Positions 36,701 to 44,831 of a DNA stretch of 64,000 nt are shown one piece after another. A program made the position numbers and the translations under genes. The notes beneath the pieces were generated by a model, which saw only the letters and a list, made by a program, of their open reading frames with translations, made no database searches and was not told where the DNA came from. The stretch lies in the NCBI RefSeq assembly GCF_013377905.1, contig NZ_JABKAV010000009.1, positions 39,378-103,377 on the forward strand. Direction: 5' to 3'. The DNA comes from Hymenobacter terrestris. GTDB lineage: Bacteria; Bacteroidota; Bacteroidia; Cytophagales; Hymenobacteraceae. Numbering within the stretch: position 1 is the first letter of the stretch; each line of letters begins with the position of its first letter.

Positions 36701-38193
36701 TTACGCACCGTCTGAGCTTAATTTGGGGCCCTCCCGGAACGGGCAAAAGTCAGACCTTGAGAGCCCTACTTGTCGGCGCCTTGCTCGATGCTAACAAACG
36801 GGGCATCACCCTGCGGATTCTGGTGTCTTCAAATACCTACGCCGCCACCGACAACGTGCTTGAAGGCTTGCCTGAGCTGTTAACCCACGTTTTGCCCGCC
36901 GTCCCGGTTGATATTTTCCGCCTGGAAAGTGACAGCAAAGACCGCCCCAGCAACTTAGACGAGAGTATTGTTTCTCTCAAAGTACAAAAGTGCAATAGCA
37001 GCCGCGAAGTCCAGGCCATACAGCGCCGGTTAGATGTGCCCCAAGGGTTGATAGTCGTTGGCTCAACTCCCCATCAGATTCACAACCTCGCAATTGCTTA
37101 TCACACTGCTAGCGGCTTAACTGGTGAACGTCGCAACCAAGCCACCCAACGCCGCTGGTTCGACCTCATCATCATCGACGAGGCCTCACAGATGGATGTA
37201 GCCTCCGCTACCCTCGTCGTGTCTAAAGCAGCCGAGGATGGAGCCTATGTACTAGCCGGCGACGACCTACAGCTCCCACCCATCCAGGCCGCCGAATCTC
37301 CCCAAGGATTGGAGCACTTCTTAGGTTCCATATTCGAGTACACCCGCCACGTACAGGAAGTCGAGCCTAATTCCCTCGATATAAATTACCGCTCCAACAA
37401 AACCCTCGTTGAATTCACCCGTCGGGCCAACTACAGCGACAACCTCAAATCCTATAGCGAAGACCTAGCCCTGGATTTAGCTCCTTTTCCAACCGGCTGG
37501 CCACCTTATTGGCCGTTTGACCTAGATTGGTCAGAAAACTGGGGTCAGCTACTCAATCCTGCCCATCCCGCCACCGCCTTCACGTACTCCGATGAAGTTT
37601 CCGGCCAAGCAAATAGCTTCGAGGTTGATACCGTTGCGGCCGTAGCATTGCTGTTGCGTAACAGTCTCCGCCGTCAACTGCTCAACGAGCGCCAGCTCGA
37701 CGGCTCCATCAAGGATGCTTCTACGGAGCTTCATTCGGCCGAAACCTTCTGGGGGCGGGCTATAGGGGTTGTAACCCCACACAAGGCGCAGATGAGCAAA
37801 ATTGTCGAGCGTCTGCAGGATGTCTTCAGCGACGATAGTATGCCCGAGAAAATCCGCAGCGCTGTCGATACCGTCGAACGCTTCCAGGGCCAGCAGCGCG
37901 ACGTAATCATTGCCTCCTTTGGCATCGGTGACCCCGACCTTATCCAATCCGAAGACGAGTTCCTTTTCAGCCTCCGTCGCTTCAATGTGTTGGCTTCCCG
38001 TGCTCGGGCCAAGCTCATCGTCTTGGCCCCCCAGTCCCTTATCGACCACCTCTCCAACGATGCCAAAGTCCTGTTCGAATCGCACCTCCTAAAAGGGTAT
38101 GTCGAATCATATTGTCATCACGTCACTCCCCTCGATTTGCCCGCCGGACTCGGTGATCCACCAATTCCCCATGGCTACCTCCGGCAACGCTAA
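33742..38193 (+). CDS. Dna2-like fusion: RecB-type nuclease and SF1B helicase
   Basis: A 1483-residue protein, likely cytoplasmic, degrading or unwinding foreign DNA. Residues ~130-340 have RecB-like nuclease features: the RVIDIKMAS strand (D190, K192 region) then YCxxC-type cluster YSCQGCEFMGY with further Cys/Trp (LWCWPI), as in Fe-S containing Cas4/TM0106/Dna2 nucleases. A long middle section (400-950) is unassigned. The SF1B helicase has Walker A GPPGTGKSQ (~995), IIIDEASQMD (~1142), GDDLQLPPIQ, a motif III-V region and a C-terminal VERFQGQQRDVIIASFG and NVLASRARAKLIVLAP. The layout matches eukaryotic Dna2/UPF1-like proteins. It partners the methyltransferase upstream. Confidence 0.75.
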   Translation: MPTKPLNLNPQFKKKVLSSFIRNGCKRRLRLSLYSHDARIELGMAPDQEARSVMGQIGEMGKEWQDEKIEELGLIFNQENIVASPSWPESRAVAHSLEDRLSELRPYQFVVEAEYDSNTPAFRRGMNLTELADEYGRKLGLGVNQADLIQVFPARCNSPAEEPQAFCTEVHPSGELIPITADDSRLRLRVIDIKMASEPGANYFAEVVYYGLTLAAWLYEGGHDKKFAVVAASAVWPGSYVDSNLTKVRKEILAAGETPTLEILATALESDLEIAHFETFVSKIRRFFNDTLPTVLKTPLADLVPFVNYSCQGCEFMGYPWEKDGIKSHNDLWCWPISKQTEHLSMVFGLSRGNALQLNVKTLSELAALPPDAPVFRDNATLRTQSTRFPGRAKALLGNLTASLADAGSDSLMPQWPDLKVYLFLDYDIASAVTITFGIRAYWLEPLPFDSTIPAADRRSESWDTFSGQDEVYVVESRDLEREEQEFLKFLRALRKILNRVISLDKTAIDEGRRTEGTKQKRSTYQIYLWDEAQRRHLQRLVGRHLNAIIRDPSIRDMAWLFPSAELLPQADQATSKSPFTLLSRVVQNTVAVPLPHHYTLFGVAQHYHGPDYTPPVIHPLYHDPLSDLIPGERIHELWGKKASQLTEKQGIILRTTRFKLAAMQIIAEQLARDLSKELLPTRLAAPILGTLPTRVLRDEPPFSQLLFEHARLNVAINDLDGYTVRAMPPHEREARFRSAILTRRLVGQEHDNALQRLQDFTPRELGTMPGLMIYELNQLSRELNARAGDIGYALSPLDQPHFVLKHPYSVLNPHFKIVGPGAREAVQTIAGAGLTAVSIEAIDRVNGTIALKPDTTSYIVASADPHATELNLEDARLLDLSVNVILDKFEFDGITSKVKCTLQGIGYPAIAYHNPAMRRALGIPETQPTNPPDPAPAARFLWDGPALKIETVPRQLVAVRTDLEPILQDLKRPLNSSQWSAWEWGLTHRLSLIWGPPGTGKSQTLRALLVGALLDANKRGITLRILVSSNTYAATDNVLEGLPELLTHVLPAVPVDIFRLESDSKDRPSNLDESIVSLKVQKCNSSREVQAIQRRLDVPQGLIVVGSTPHQIHNLAIAYHTASGLTGERRNQATQRRWFDLIIIDEASQMDVASATLVVSKAAEDGAYVLAGDDLQLPPIQAAESPQGLEHFLGSIFEYTRHVQEVEPNSLDINYRSNKTLVEFTRRANYSDNLKSYSEDLALDLAPFPTGWPPYWPFDLDWSENWGQLLNPAHPATAFTYSDEVSGQANSFEVDTVAAVALLLRNSLRRQLLNERQLDGSIKDASTELHSAETFWGRAIGVVTPHKAQMSKIVERLQDVFSDDSMPEKIRSAVDTVERFQGQQRDVIIASFGIGDPDLIQSEDEFLFSLRRFNVLASRARAKLIVLAPQSLIDHLSNDAKVLFESHLLKGYVESYCHHVTPLDLPAGLGDPPIPHGYLRQR

Positions 38194-38251
38194 CACCTCC
38201 AATTATCCCAAGCGCAAAACTATATTCTGAACCCCCAACACAGTTTACACG

Positions 38252-39037
38252 ATGACCGAGCTTAATAAACCAACATCATACGAAAATAGAGTAGTTGCCT
38301 TTATTGACATATTAGGCTTTTCGGACTTCGTTAGAACGAATAAAGCGTCAACTGAAGGATTTCAGACTATTTACACTGCCTTGAAGGAAATTCAAGATGA
38401 GTTCAATAATCTGGATGACGAATACAGTGAGGAAGCTAAAAATTACCTGAGCGTCGACCCGCAATCAATTACCGCTTCCGATAGCATTATTTTGTCTCGA
38501 CGGGCCGACGAGAAGGGAGGAATATATTACATGCTCTCAGCTTGTGCTGACGCAATACACACGCTTATTAGACACGGCTTTCTGTGCCGTGGAGCTGTTG
38601 TATTGGGCGATTTATTTCATAAAGAAAATCTAATATTTGGGCCAGCGTACTTGCAAGCAGTTGAAAGTGAAAAAACGGCTAACTACCCAATTATTAAATT
38701 CAGTGAAAACCTTTTCAAATTGGCTAACCAACATCCTGGCCCAGCAAATAGCGGGGACTGGGAAGAGGATTTTATTAAAGAACACTGTAAACAGATGGCA
38801 GATGGCTCATATTACCTGAACTACTTTACAGACTATGACTCCCGCTATGGCCCAGGTGAAGGTGGGGCCTCAATACATTATGAGAACCTGAGGAAAATTC
38901 TTGAGCAAGGTGTAGCAAATCAAAATCCAGGTGTATTCGAAAAGTATCGCTGGGCCGCCGAACAGTACAACCTCACGGCGGACCAATTCAATTTGCCCCA
39001 GATAGTTATACCGTTGCCACCAAAGCCCAACCCGTAG
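38252..39037 (+). CDS. Cyclase-fold-like protein in defence island
   Basis: A 261-residue AT-rich gene product of unknown role. It contains AFIDILGFSDF (residues 16-26, D19), ITASDSIILS (D77) and CRGAVVLGDLF...IFGPAYLQAVE, an order resembling class III nucleotide cyclases (FxDxxGF first metal Asp; second metal Asp; glycine-rich RG.. and AxxxE strands). Related proteins occur as uncharacterised genes near defence systems. No TIR or membrane effector neighbour, as in Pycsar, is adjacent. The assignment is by motif pattern only and the enzyme may be inactive. It follows the helicase gene by 58 bases and ends before a hairpin. Confidence 0.5.
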   Translation: MTELNKPTSYENRVVAFIDILGFSDFVRTNKASTEGFQTIYTALKEIQDEFNNLDDEYSEEAKNYLSVDPQSITASDSIILSRRADEKGGIYYMLSACADAIHTLIRHGFLCRGAVVLGDLFHKENLIFGPAYLQAVESEKTANYPIIKFSENLFKLANQHPGPANSGDWEEDFIKEHCKQMADGSYYLNYFTDYDSRYGPGEGGASIHYENLRKILEQGVANQNPGVFEKYRWAAEQYNLTADQFNLPQIVIPLPPKPNP

Positions 39038-39054
39038 CCTTTACTCATCCTATT

Positions 39055-39083
39055 CAGAAGCCTGGCAAGATGCCGGGCTTCTG
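39055..39083. terminator. Hairpin after the cyclase-like gene
   Basis: A 13-bp stem (cagaagcctggca with tgccgggcttctg, one mismatch) and a 3-base loop lies between the cyclase-like gene and the Type ISP gene. Confidence 0.55.
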
Positions 39084-39141
39084 GTTCCATTCTGCCCAGC
39101 TTCTAACAAAAGCAGGATTGCTATTTACACATTGCCCTCCC

Positions 39142-42100
39142 ATGACCTTCCAACAGATACTCGACAAATACCGCAAAATATCCTTCTCGGAAAAAGACAA
39201 AGGCCTTCGCTTCGAGCGTCTCATGCAGGCCTACCTCCAAACCGACCCGCTTTACGCTGACCGCTTCAGTGACGTATGGCTCTGGAATGATTTCCCCGCC
39301 CGCAAAGACTTCGGCGGCAACGACACCGGTATCGACCTGGTAGCCCGCACCCACACCGGCGAATACTGGGCTATTCAATGCAAATGCGTCCAGGACGGTA
39401 CTATCGTCGACAAACCCGCACTAGACTCTTTCCTGTCTACCTCTGGCCGTAGCTTCAACAGCATCGGCGACATGAAGTCCGTCCATTTCGCCCAACGCCT
39501 CTGGATTTCCACCACCAACAAGTGGGGGCCCAACGCCGAAGAGGCCATCAAAAACCAAAGCCCGCCCTTTGCTCGCCTCGACCTCAATTGGCTTAAAGAA
39601 GCTGCCGTCGATTGGGAAAAGCTCGAAGCCGGCCTCAGTGGCGAACAGGCCCGCTCCAATGCCCCGTTCGAACTGCGCCCCCACCAGCAGGACGCCCTCA
39701 GCAAAACCCACGAGGCCTTCAAAACCGAAAACCGGGGCAAGCTCATCATGGCCTGTGGCACCGGCAAAACCTTCACCGCCCTCCGCATCGCCGAGAACGA
39801 AACCCAGGGCAAAGGCCTGGTATTGTTCATGGTGCCCTCCATTGCCCTGCTCGGCCAAACGCTCCGCGAATGGTACAATAATGCCCAGCAGCCTATTTCG
39901 GCCATCTGCATCTGTTCCGATGCCGAAGTCACCCGCCAGCGCAAGAAGCTAGCCGACACCGACAGCTTCAGCACCGTCGACCTGGCCGTGCCGGCCTCTA
40001 CCAACGTCGCCAGCATCGTTAAACAGTTCCAGGCGCTGGCCGCGGCCCCCAGCAAAGGCATGACGGTGGTCTTCTCCACCTACCAATCCATCAACGTCAT
40101 TGCCGAAGCCCAACAGGCGCTGCAAAAGTCGTTACCACAGTTCGGCGGGTTCGACCTCATTATCTGCGACGAAGCCCACCGCACCACCGGTGTCTCCATT
40201 GCTGGTGCCGACGAATCCAACTTTACCAAAGTTCACAACAACGACTTCATCCGCGCCAAAAAACGCCTGTACATGACGGCCACTCCGCGCCTGTACAACG
40301 ATGAAACCAAAAGCAAAGCCGCACAGAACGATGCCCTGCTTTGCTCCATGGACGACGAGTCGCTCTACGGTCCTGAGATGTACCGCATCGGCTTCGGCGA
40401 AGCCGTCGAAAAAGGCCTCCTTACCGACTACAAGGTCCTCATCCTGACCCTAAGTGAGCAGGACGTGCCGCCCGCCATCCAGAAGATGATTGCCGGCGAA
40501 GACAACGAAATCGACGCCGACGATGCTTCCCGCCTTATCGGTTGCGTTAACGCCCTATCCAAGCAAATCCTCGGCGACGAAGGCATCATTCGCGAAACCG
40601 ACCCCGAGCCCATGCGCCGGGCCGTGGCCTTCTGCTCCAACATCGCGGCTTCCCGCAAAATCACCAGCACCTTCAACTCCGCCACCGACACCTACATCGA
40701 CGCCCTGCCCGAGGACAAGCGGAACCAGATGATACCCGTTCAGTCCCAGCACATCGACGGGACCATGAACGCGCCCCGCCGCGACGAATTGCTCGGGTGG
40801 CTCAAAGCCGAAACGTCCGAGCGCGAGTGCCGCGTTCTTACCAACGTGCGTTGCCTCTCCGAAGGCGTCGATGTGCCCTCCCTTGATGCTGTTCTGTTCC
40901 TCTCCGCCCGCAATTCGCAGGTAGATGTAGTGCAGTCCGTCGGCCGCGTCATGCGCCGCGCCCCCGGCAAAAAATACGGCTACATCATCATCCCCGTCGT
41001 CGTCCCGTCCACCATCGACGCCGCCCAGGCCCTCGACGACAACGACCGTTACCGCGTCGTCTGGACCGTCCTTAACGCCCTCCGCGCCCACGACGACCGC
41101 TTTAATGCCACCGTCAACAAAATCGAGCTGAACAAAAAGCGACCCGCCCAAATCCTTATCGGCCGCCCCGATACCAGCTTCCCCAACGGCGAAGCCACAT
41201 CCACCGGCTCCAGCGAATCCGCTACCCAGGCCGCCAACGCCATCAACGAACAGCTGGCCATCCAGTTCGAGCAGCTGCAAAGCGTTGTCTTTGCCCGCAT
41301 GGTCAACAAAGTCGGCGACCGCACCTATTGGGAACAGTGGGCCAAGAGCATCGCCGGCATCGCCGAGCGCCAGGTCACCCGCATCACCGAACTGTTGAAC
41401 AGCCAACCCAATCTGCAAAAAGCTTTCGATAATTTCCTCGGTGGCCTCCGCCACAACATCAACCCGGGCATCACCCAGCAGCAGGCCATCGAAATGCTCT
41501 CGCAGCATATCATTACTAAGCCTGTTTTCGAAGCGTTGTTCGAGGGCTATTCTTTCGTGCAGAACAACCCTATTTCGGTCAGCATGCAGCAGATGCTCGA
41601 CCTGCTGAACGAAACCAACGTCGCGGAAGAAACCGCTCTGCTCCAGAAGTTCTACGAATCCGTCAAGGTCCGCGCCAGCGGCATCGACAACGCCGAAGGC
41701 AAGCAGCGCATCATTATCGAGCTGTACGACAAGTTCTTCAAAACGGCCTTCCCCAAAATGGTGGAACAGCTGGGCATCGTCTACACCCCCGTCGAAGTAG
41801 TGGACTTCATTCTCCATTCCGTCGACGACGTCCTACACCAGGAATTCGGCCGCCGCCTCACCGACGAGAACGTCCACATCCTCGACCCCTTCACCGGTAC
41901 CGGCACCTTTATCACCCGCCTGCTGCAAAGTGGCCTCATCAAGCCCCAGGACCTCGCCCGCAAATACCAGCACGAGCTACACGCCAACGAAATAGTCCTG
42001 CTGGCCTACTACATCGCGGCCGTCAATATTGAAAACGCCTTTCACGACGCTGCCCAGACCACTACCTACGATTCGTTCGAAGGCATTTGTCTCACCGATA

Positions 42101-44007
42101 CATTTCAGCTTGCCGAGCCTGATGGTAGAAGTGAGTTGTTCAAAGAGGTATTTCCTCAGAATACTGAGCGTGTCAGCCGACAGCGTAAGGCGCCGTTGCG
42201 AGTCATCATTGGTAACCCGCCCTATTCAATCGGTCAGAAAAGCGCCAACGATAACGCTCAAAATCAAGCCTATCCAGCCCTTGATGCTCGTATTGCCAGT
42301 ACATACGCTCAGAACTCCTCTGCTGGTCTCAGCAAGTCCCTTTACGACGCGTACATCAAAGCCTTCCGCTGGAGCACCGACCAACTTGACGAGACAGGTG
42401 GCATTATTTGTTTCGTTTCAAACGGCGCTTGGCTTGACGGCAACAGCACTGATGGATTCCGCAAATCACTCCAGCGTGAGTTTTCTACCATCTACGTTTT
42501 CAACCTGCGCGGCAATCAGCGCACCAGCGGTGAATTGTCCCGAAAGGAGGGAGGTAAGATTTTCGGCTCCGGCTCCCGTACGCCCATCACCGTTACGCTG
42601 CTGGTCAAAAACCCTCAGGCAGTATCTGGCTCCGGCACGGTGCATTACCACGACATTGGCGACTACCTAACCCGAGAAACCAAGCTTGACATTGTCAAGT
42701 CTTTTCGCAGCATTGGGAATACTAAAATACCTTGGCAAATACTCCTTACCAATGAACACGGTGATTGGTTGGCTCAGCGCACAGAGGTTTTTGATACGTT
42801 CATCCCTTTAGCTCCAGAAAAGAAATTCGACCTCAAGTCTCAATCGATTTTCACAACTTATGCTGTCGGTGTTGCAACCGCTCGTGATGCGTGGACTTAC
42901 AATTCGTCGATAAAAGAGCTTGAGTGCAATATGCGTCGAATGATTGACTTCTATAATGAGCAGCAAAAGGCTTTTAGTGAGGAAAAAAAAGCTGGGCAAA
43001 TTACCTCGGTCGATAAGTTCCTCAATATGACACCAACTAAAATCAGCTGGTCAGTTAACTTAAAGAAAGATGTGGAAAAAGGGGTTTATCACAAATTTAA
43101 GAATACCGAGTTTCGTATAGCGAGTTATCGACCATTTTCCAAACAGAATTTATACTATGACAAGCCCTTTATAGAAAGAAGAGGAATTAGTTCTATGCTT
43201 TTCCCAAATAGTGAGGCGAAAAACATCATAATAAATGTACCTAACGCAGGAGTCAAGGACTTCTATACATTAGTTACTGACACTATTAGGGACTACGACA
43301 CTTATGGTGGTACGCAAACATTCCCACTTTACTACTTCGAAGAGCGCCCGAAGCAAACGCGCAGCCTATTTGATGAGGGAGGTGATAGTGAATTTATCCG
43401 CCGCGACGGCATCAGCGACTTTATCCTAACCCGTGCTAAGCAGCAGTATGGTAAGAACGTCATCAAGGAAGACATCTTCTATTACGTTTACGGCCTGTTC
43501 CACAGTCCCACCTACCGTGAAACCTTTGCCGACGACCTCAAGAAGATGTTGCCCCGCCTGCCGCTGCTCGACGACGTGCGCCAGTTCTGGGCCTTCAGTA
43601 AAGCTGGCCGCCAGCTCGCGGCCCTCCACCTCGATTACGAGCAAGTAGCCCCGCTCTCCGAAGTCCAGGTTGCCATCACCAAGCCCGACCACTACACCGT
43701 CGACAAAATGCGCTTCCCCAAGAAAGGCCAGCGCGACACCATCCTCTACAATTCCTACATCACCGTCAGCAACATCCCCGCCGCCGCCTACGACTACACC
43801 GTCAACGGCAAATCCGCCATCGAGTGGATTATGGAACGCTACCAAGTCACCACCCACAAAGACAGCGGCATCACCAACAACCCCAACGACTGGGCCACCG
43901 AGCATAACCAGCCCCGCTACATTCTCGACCTGCTCTTAAGCGTCATCGCCCTCAGCATCCAAACCGTCGAAATAGTAGCCGCCCTCCCCGAGGTAAAGTT
44001 CGAATAG
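39142..44007 (+). CDS. Type ISP-like restriction-modification protein (nuclease-helicase-methyltransferase)
   Basis: A 1621-residue single-chain enzyme close in size to LlaGI/LlaBIII. Domains in order: Mrr-like nuclease (GNDTGIDLVA at ~61-70 and IQCKC at ~78-82, PD-(D/E)XK pattern with D and Q/CK); SF2 helicase with Walker A CGTGKTF (~205-211) and IICDEAHRTTG (~341); a coupler; an N6-adenine methyltransferase with DPFTGTGTF (D915) and NPPYSIG (~1025); and a C-terminal target-recognition region (~1200-1500), AT-richer than the rest. The ATG at 39142 (MTFQQILDKYRK) follows the hairpin. It is expected to methylate one strand and to translocate and cut unmodified DNA by head-to-head collision. 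Confidence 0.9.
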   Translation: MTFQQILDKYRKISFSEKDKGLRFERLMQAYLQTDPLYADRFSDVWLWNDFPARKDFGGNDTGIDLVARTHTGEYWAIQCKCVQDGTIVDKPALDSFLSTSGRSFNSIGDMKSVHFAQRLWISTTNKWGPNAEEAIKNQSPPFARLDLNWLKEAAVDWEKLEAGLSGEQARSNAPFELRPHQQDALSKTHEAFKTENRGKLIMACGTGKTFTALRIAENETQGKGLVLFMVPSIALLGQTLREWYNNAQQPISAICICSDAEVTRQRKKLADTDSFSTVDLAVPASTNVASIVKQFQALAAAPSKGMTVVFSTYQSINVIAEAQQALQKSLPQFGGFDLIICDEAHRTTGVSIAGADESNFTKVHNNDFIRAKKRLYMTATPRLYNDETKSKAAQNDALLCSMDDESLYGPEMYRIGFGEAVEKGLLTDYKVLILTLSEQDVPPAIQKMIAGEDNEIDADDASRLIGCVNALSKQILGDEGIIRETDPEPMRRAVAFCSNIAASRKITSTFNSATDTYIDALPEDKRNQMIPVQSQHIDGTMNAPRRDELLGWLKAETSERECRVLTNVRCLSEGVDVPSLDAVLFLSARNSQVDVVQSVGRVMRRAPGKKYGYIIIPVVVPSTIDAAQALDDNDRYRVVWTVLNALRAHDDRFNATVNKIELNKKRPAQILIGRPDTSFPNGEATSTGSSESATQAANAINEQLAIQFEQLQSVVFARMVNKVGDRTYWEQWAKSIAGIAERQVTRITELLNSQPNLQKAFDNFLGGLRHNINPGITQQQAIEMLSQHIITKPVFEALFEGYSFVQNNPISVSMQQMLDLLNETNVAEETALLQKFYESVKVRASGIDNAEGKQRIIIELYDKFFKTAFPKMVEQLGIVYTPVEVVDFILHSVDDVLHQEFGRRLTDENVHILDPFTGTGTFITRLLQSGLIKPQDLARKYQHELHANEIVLLAYYIAAVNIENAFHDAAQTTTYDSFEGICLTDTFQLAEPDGRSELFKEVFPQNTERVSRQRKAPLRVIIGNPPYSIGQKSANDNAQNQAYPALDARIASTYAQNSSAGLSKSLYDAYIKAFRWSTDQLDETGGIICFVSNGAWLDGNSTDGFRKSLQREFSTIYVFNLRGNQRTSGELSRKEGGKIFGSGSRTPITVTLLVKNPQAVSGSGTVHYHDIGDYLTRETKLDIVKSFRSIGNTKIPWQILLTNEHGDWLAQRTEVFDTFIPLAPEKKFDLKSQSIFTTYAVGVATARDAWTYNSSIKELECNMRRMIDFYNEQQKAFSEEKKAGQITSVDKFLNMTPTKISWSVNLKKDVEKGVYHKFKNTEFRIASYRPFSKQNLYYDKPFIERRGISSMLFPNSEAKNIIINVPNAGVKDFYTLVTDTIRDYDTYGGTQTFPLYYFEERPKQTRSLFDEGGDSEFIRRDGISDFILTRAKQQYGKNVIKEDIFYYVYGLFHSPTYRETFADDLKKMLPRLPLLDDVRQFWAFSKAGRQLAALHLDYEQVAPLSEVQVAITKPDHYTVDKMRFPKKGQRDTILYNSYITVSNIPAAAYDYTVNGKSAIEWIMERYQVTTHKDSGITNNPNDWATEHNQPRYILDLLLSVIALSIQTVEIVAALPEVKFE

Positions 44008-44031
44008 TATCCCATCAAAACCGCCAGTAAA

Positions 44032-44793
44032 ATGCTACTTGTTCCAGGTCAACAGTACACGCGCAACGATATCTATCGAACTCTAGACGTCCCCGAAGAA
44101 AAACGCCGGGGCCACTGGGAAAGCGGGCTGCATTACTACAATGGCGAAAACTTCATCTTCGCTAGCATGCAAACTTCAACCACCACCGGCCACAACTACC
44201 AGAATCGGTGGCTTGCCAACCAGTTCGAGTGGTTTGGCAAAGCAGGCAGTTTGCACAAACATCTAGGAGTAAACCGACTGTTTCAGCTCAACGCAGTAAA
44301 CCACCTCTTCACAAAAGTGGGCGACAGCAGCATCTTCGAGTACGTTGGCCAGGTGCAAGCACAGCTACCAGAATCCGAAGGTCCAATACGAGTACTCTGG
44401 AATGTAGTCAACACCCAAGTATATGACTACCCCGATGAAGTTCAGTCAGATGCAGGGCAGACCTTCTTTGAAGGTGCCACTACACAAGTGCTGGTAAACA
44501 AGTATGAGCGCAACACCGAGGCCCGCAAAGCCTGCATTGCTCATTACGGTGGACCAACATGCCAAATATGCGACTTCAATTTTTTCGATAAATACGGTTC
44601 AGAAGGTGAAGGACTCATCCATGTCCACCATCTTAAGCCCTTGGCATCTATCGGAGAAACATACCAGGTAAATCCAACAGAGGATTTGATTCCAGTATGC
44701 CCCAATTGCCACGCAATGCTTCACCGCAAGAATCCACCCTATCTACCAAAAGAAATAGGAGCCATGTTGCTTAAAACCTGCTTAGATAATTAG
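44032..44793 (+). CDS. HNH nuclease with DUF3427-like N-terminal domain
   Basis: A 253-residue protein, 24 bases after the Type ISP gene, probably in its operon. Residues ~1-80 (YTRNDIYRTL, GHWESGLHYYNGENFIFA and YQNRWLANQFEWFG) resemble the DUF3427-type module at the end of some restriction helicases. The C-terminal half is a zinc HNH nuclease: CQICDF (C177-x2-C180), HVHHLKPL and CPNCHAMLH (C223-x2-C226), with a four-Cys zinc site and catalytic His. A second, possibly modification-dependent restriction function is inferred from family context. The DUF3427 call is moderate. Confidence 0.7.
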   Translation: MLLVPGQQYTRNDIYRTLDVPEEKRRGHWESGLHYYNGENFIFASMQTSTTTGHNYQNRWLANQFEWFGKAGSLHKHLGVNRLFQLNAVNHLFTKVGDSSIFEYVGQVQAQLPESEGPIRVLWNVVNTQVYDYPDEVQSDAGQTFFEGATTQVLVNKYERNTEARKACIAHYGGPTCQICDFNFFDKYGSEGEGLIHVHHLKPLASIGETYQVNPTEDLIPVCPNCHAMLHRKNPPYLPKEIGAMLLKTCLDN

Positions 44794-44831
44794 CAATACT
44801 TTTAATTATGTTTCACTTAGCTTTCTTTTAA

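Noticed and set aside
32658..38193. DISARM or BREX identity for the methyltransferase-helicase pair
   Set aside because: No DUF1998, PLD or PglZ partner and helicase is SF1B/Dna2-like rather than DrmA-like.
38252..39037. Pycsar system identity for the cyclase-like gene
   Set aside because: No adjacent TIR or transmembrane effector gene; only motif-level resemblance to cyclases.
40555..41817. 420-codon open frame antisense to the Type ISP gene
   Set aside because: Composition is a mirror of the methyltransferase-helicase coding strand, with no family motif.
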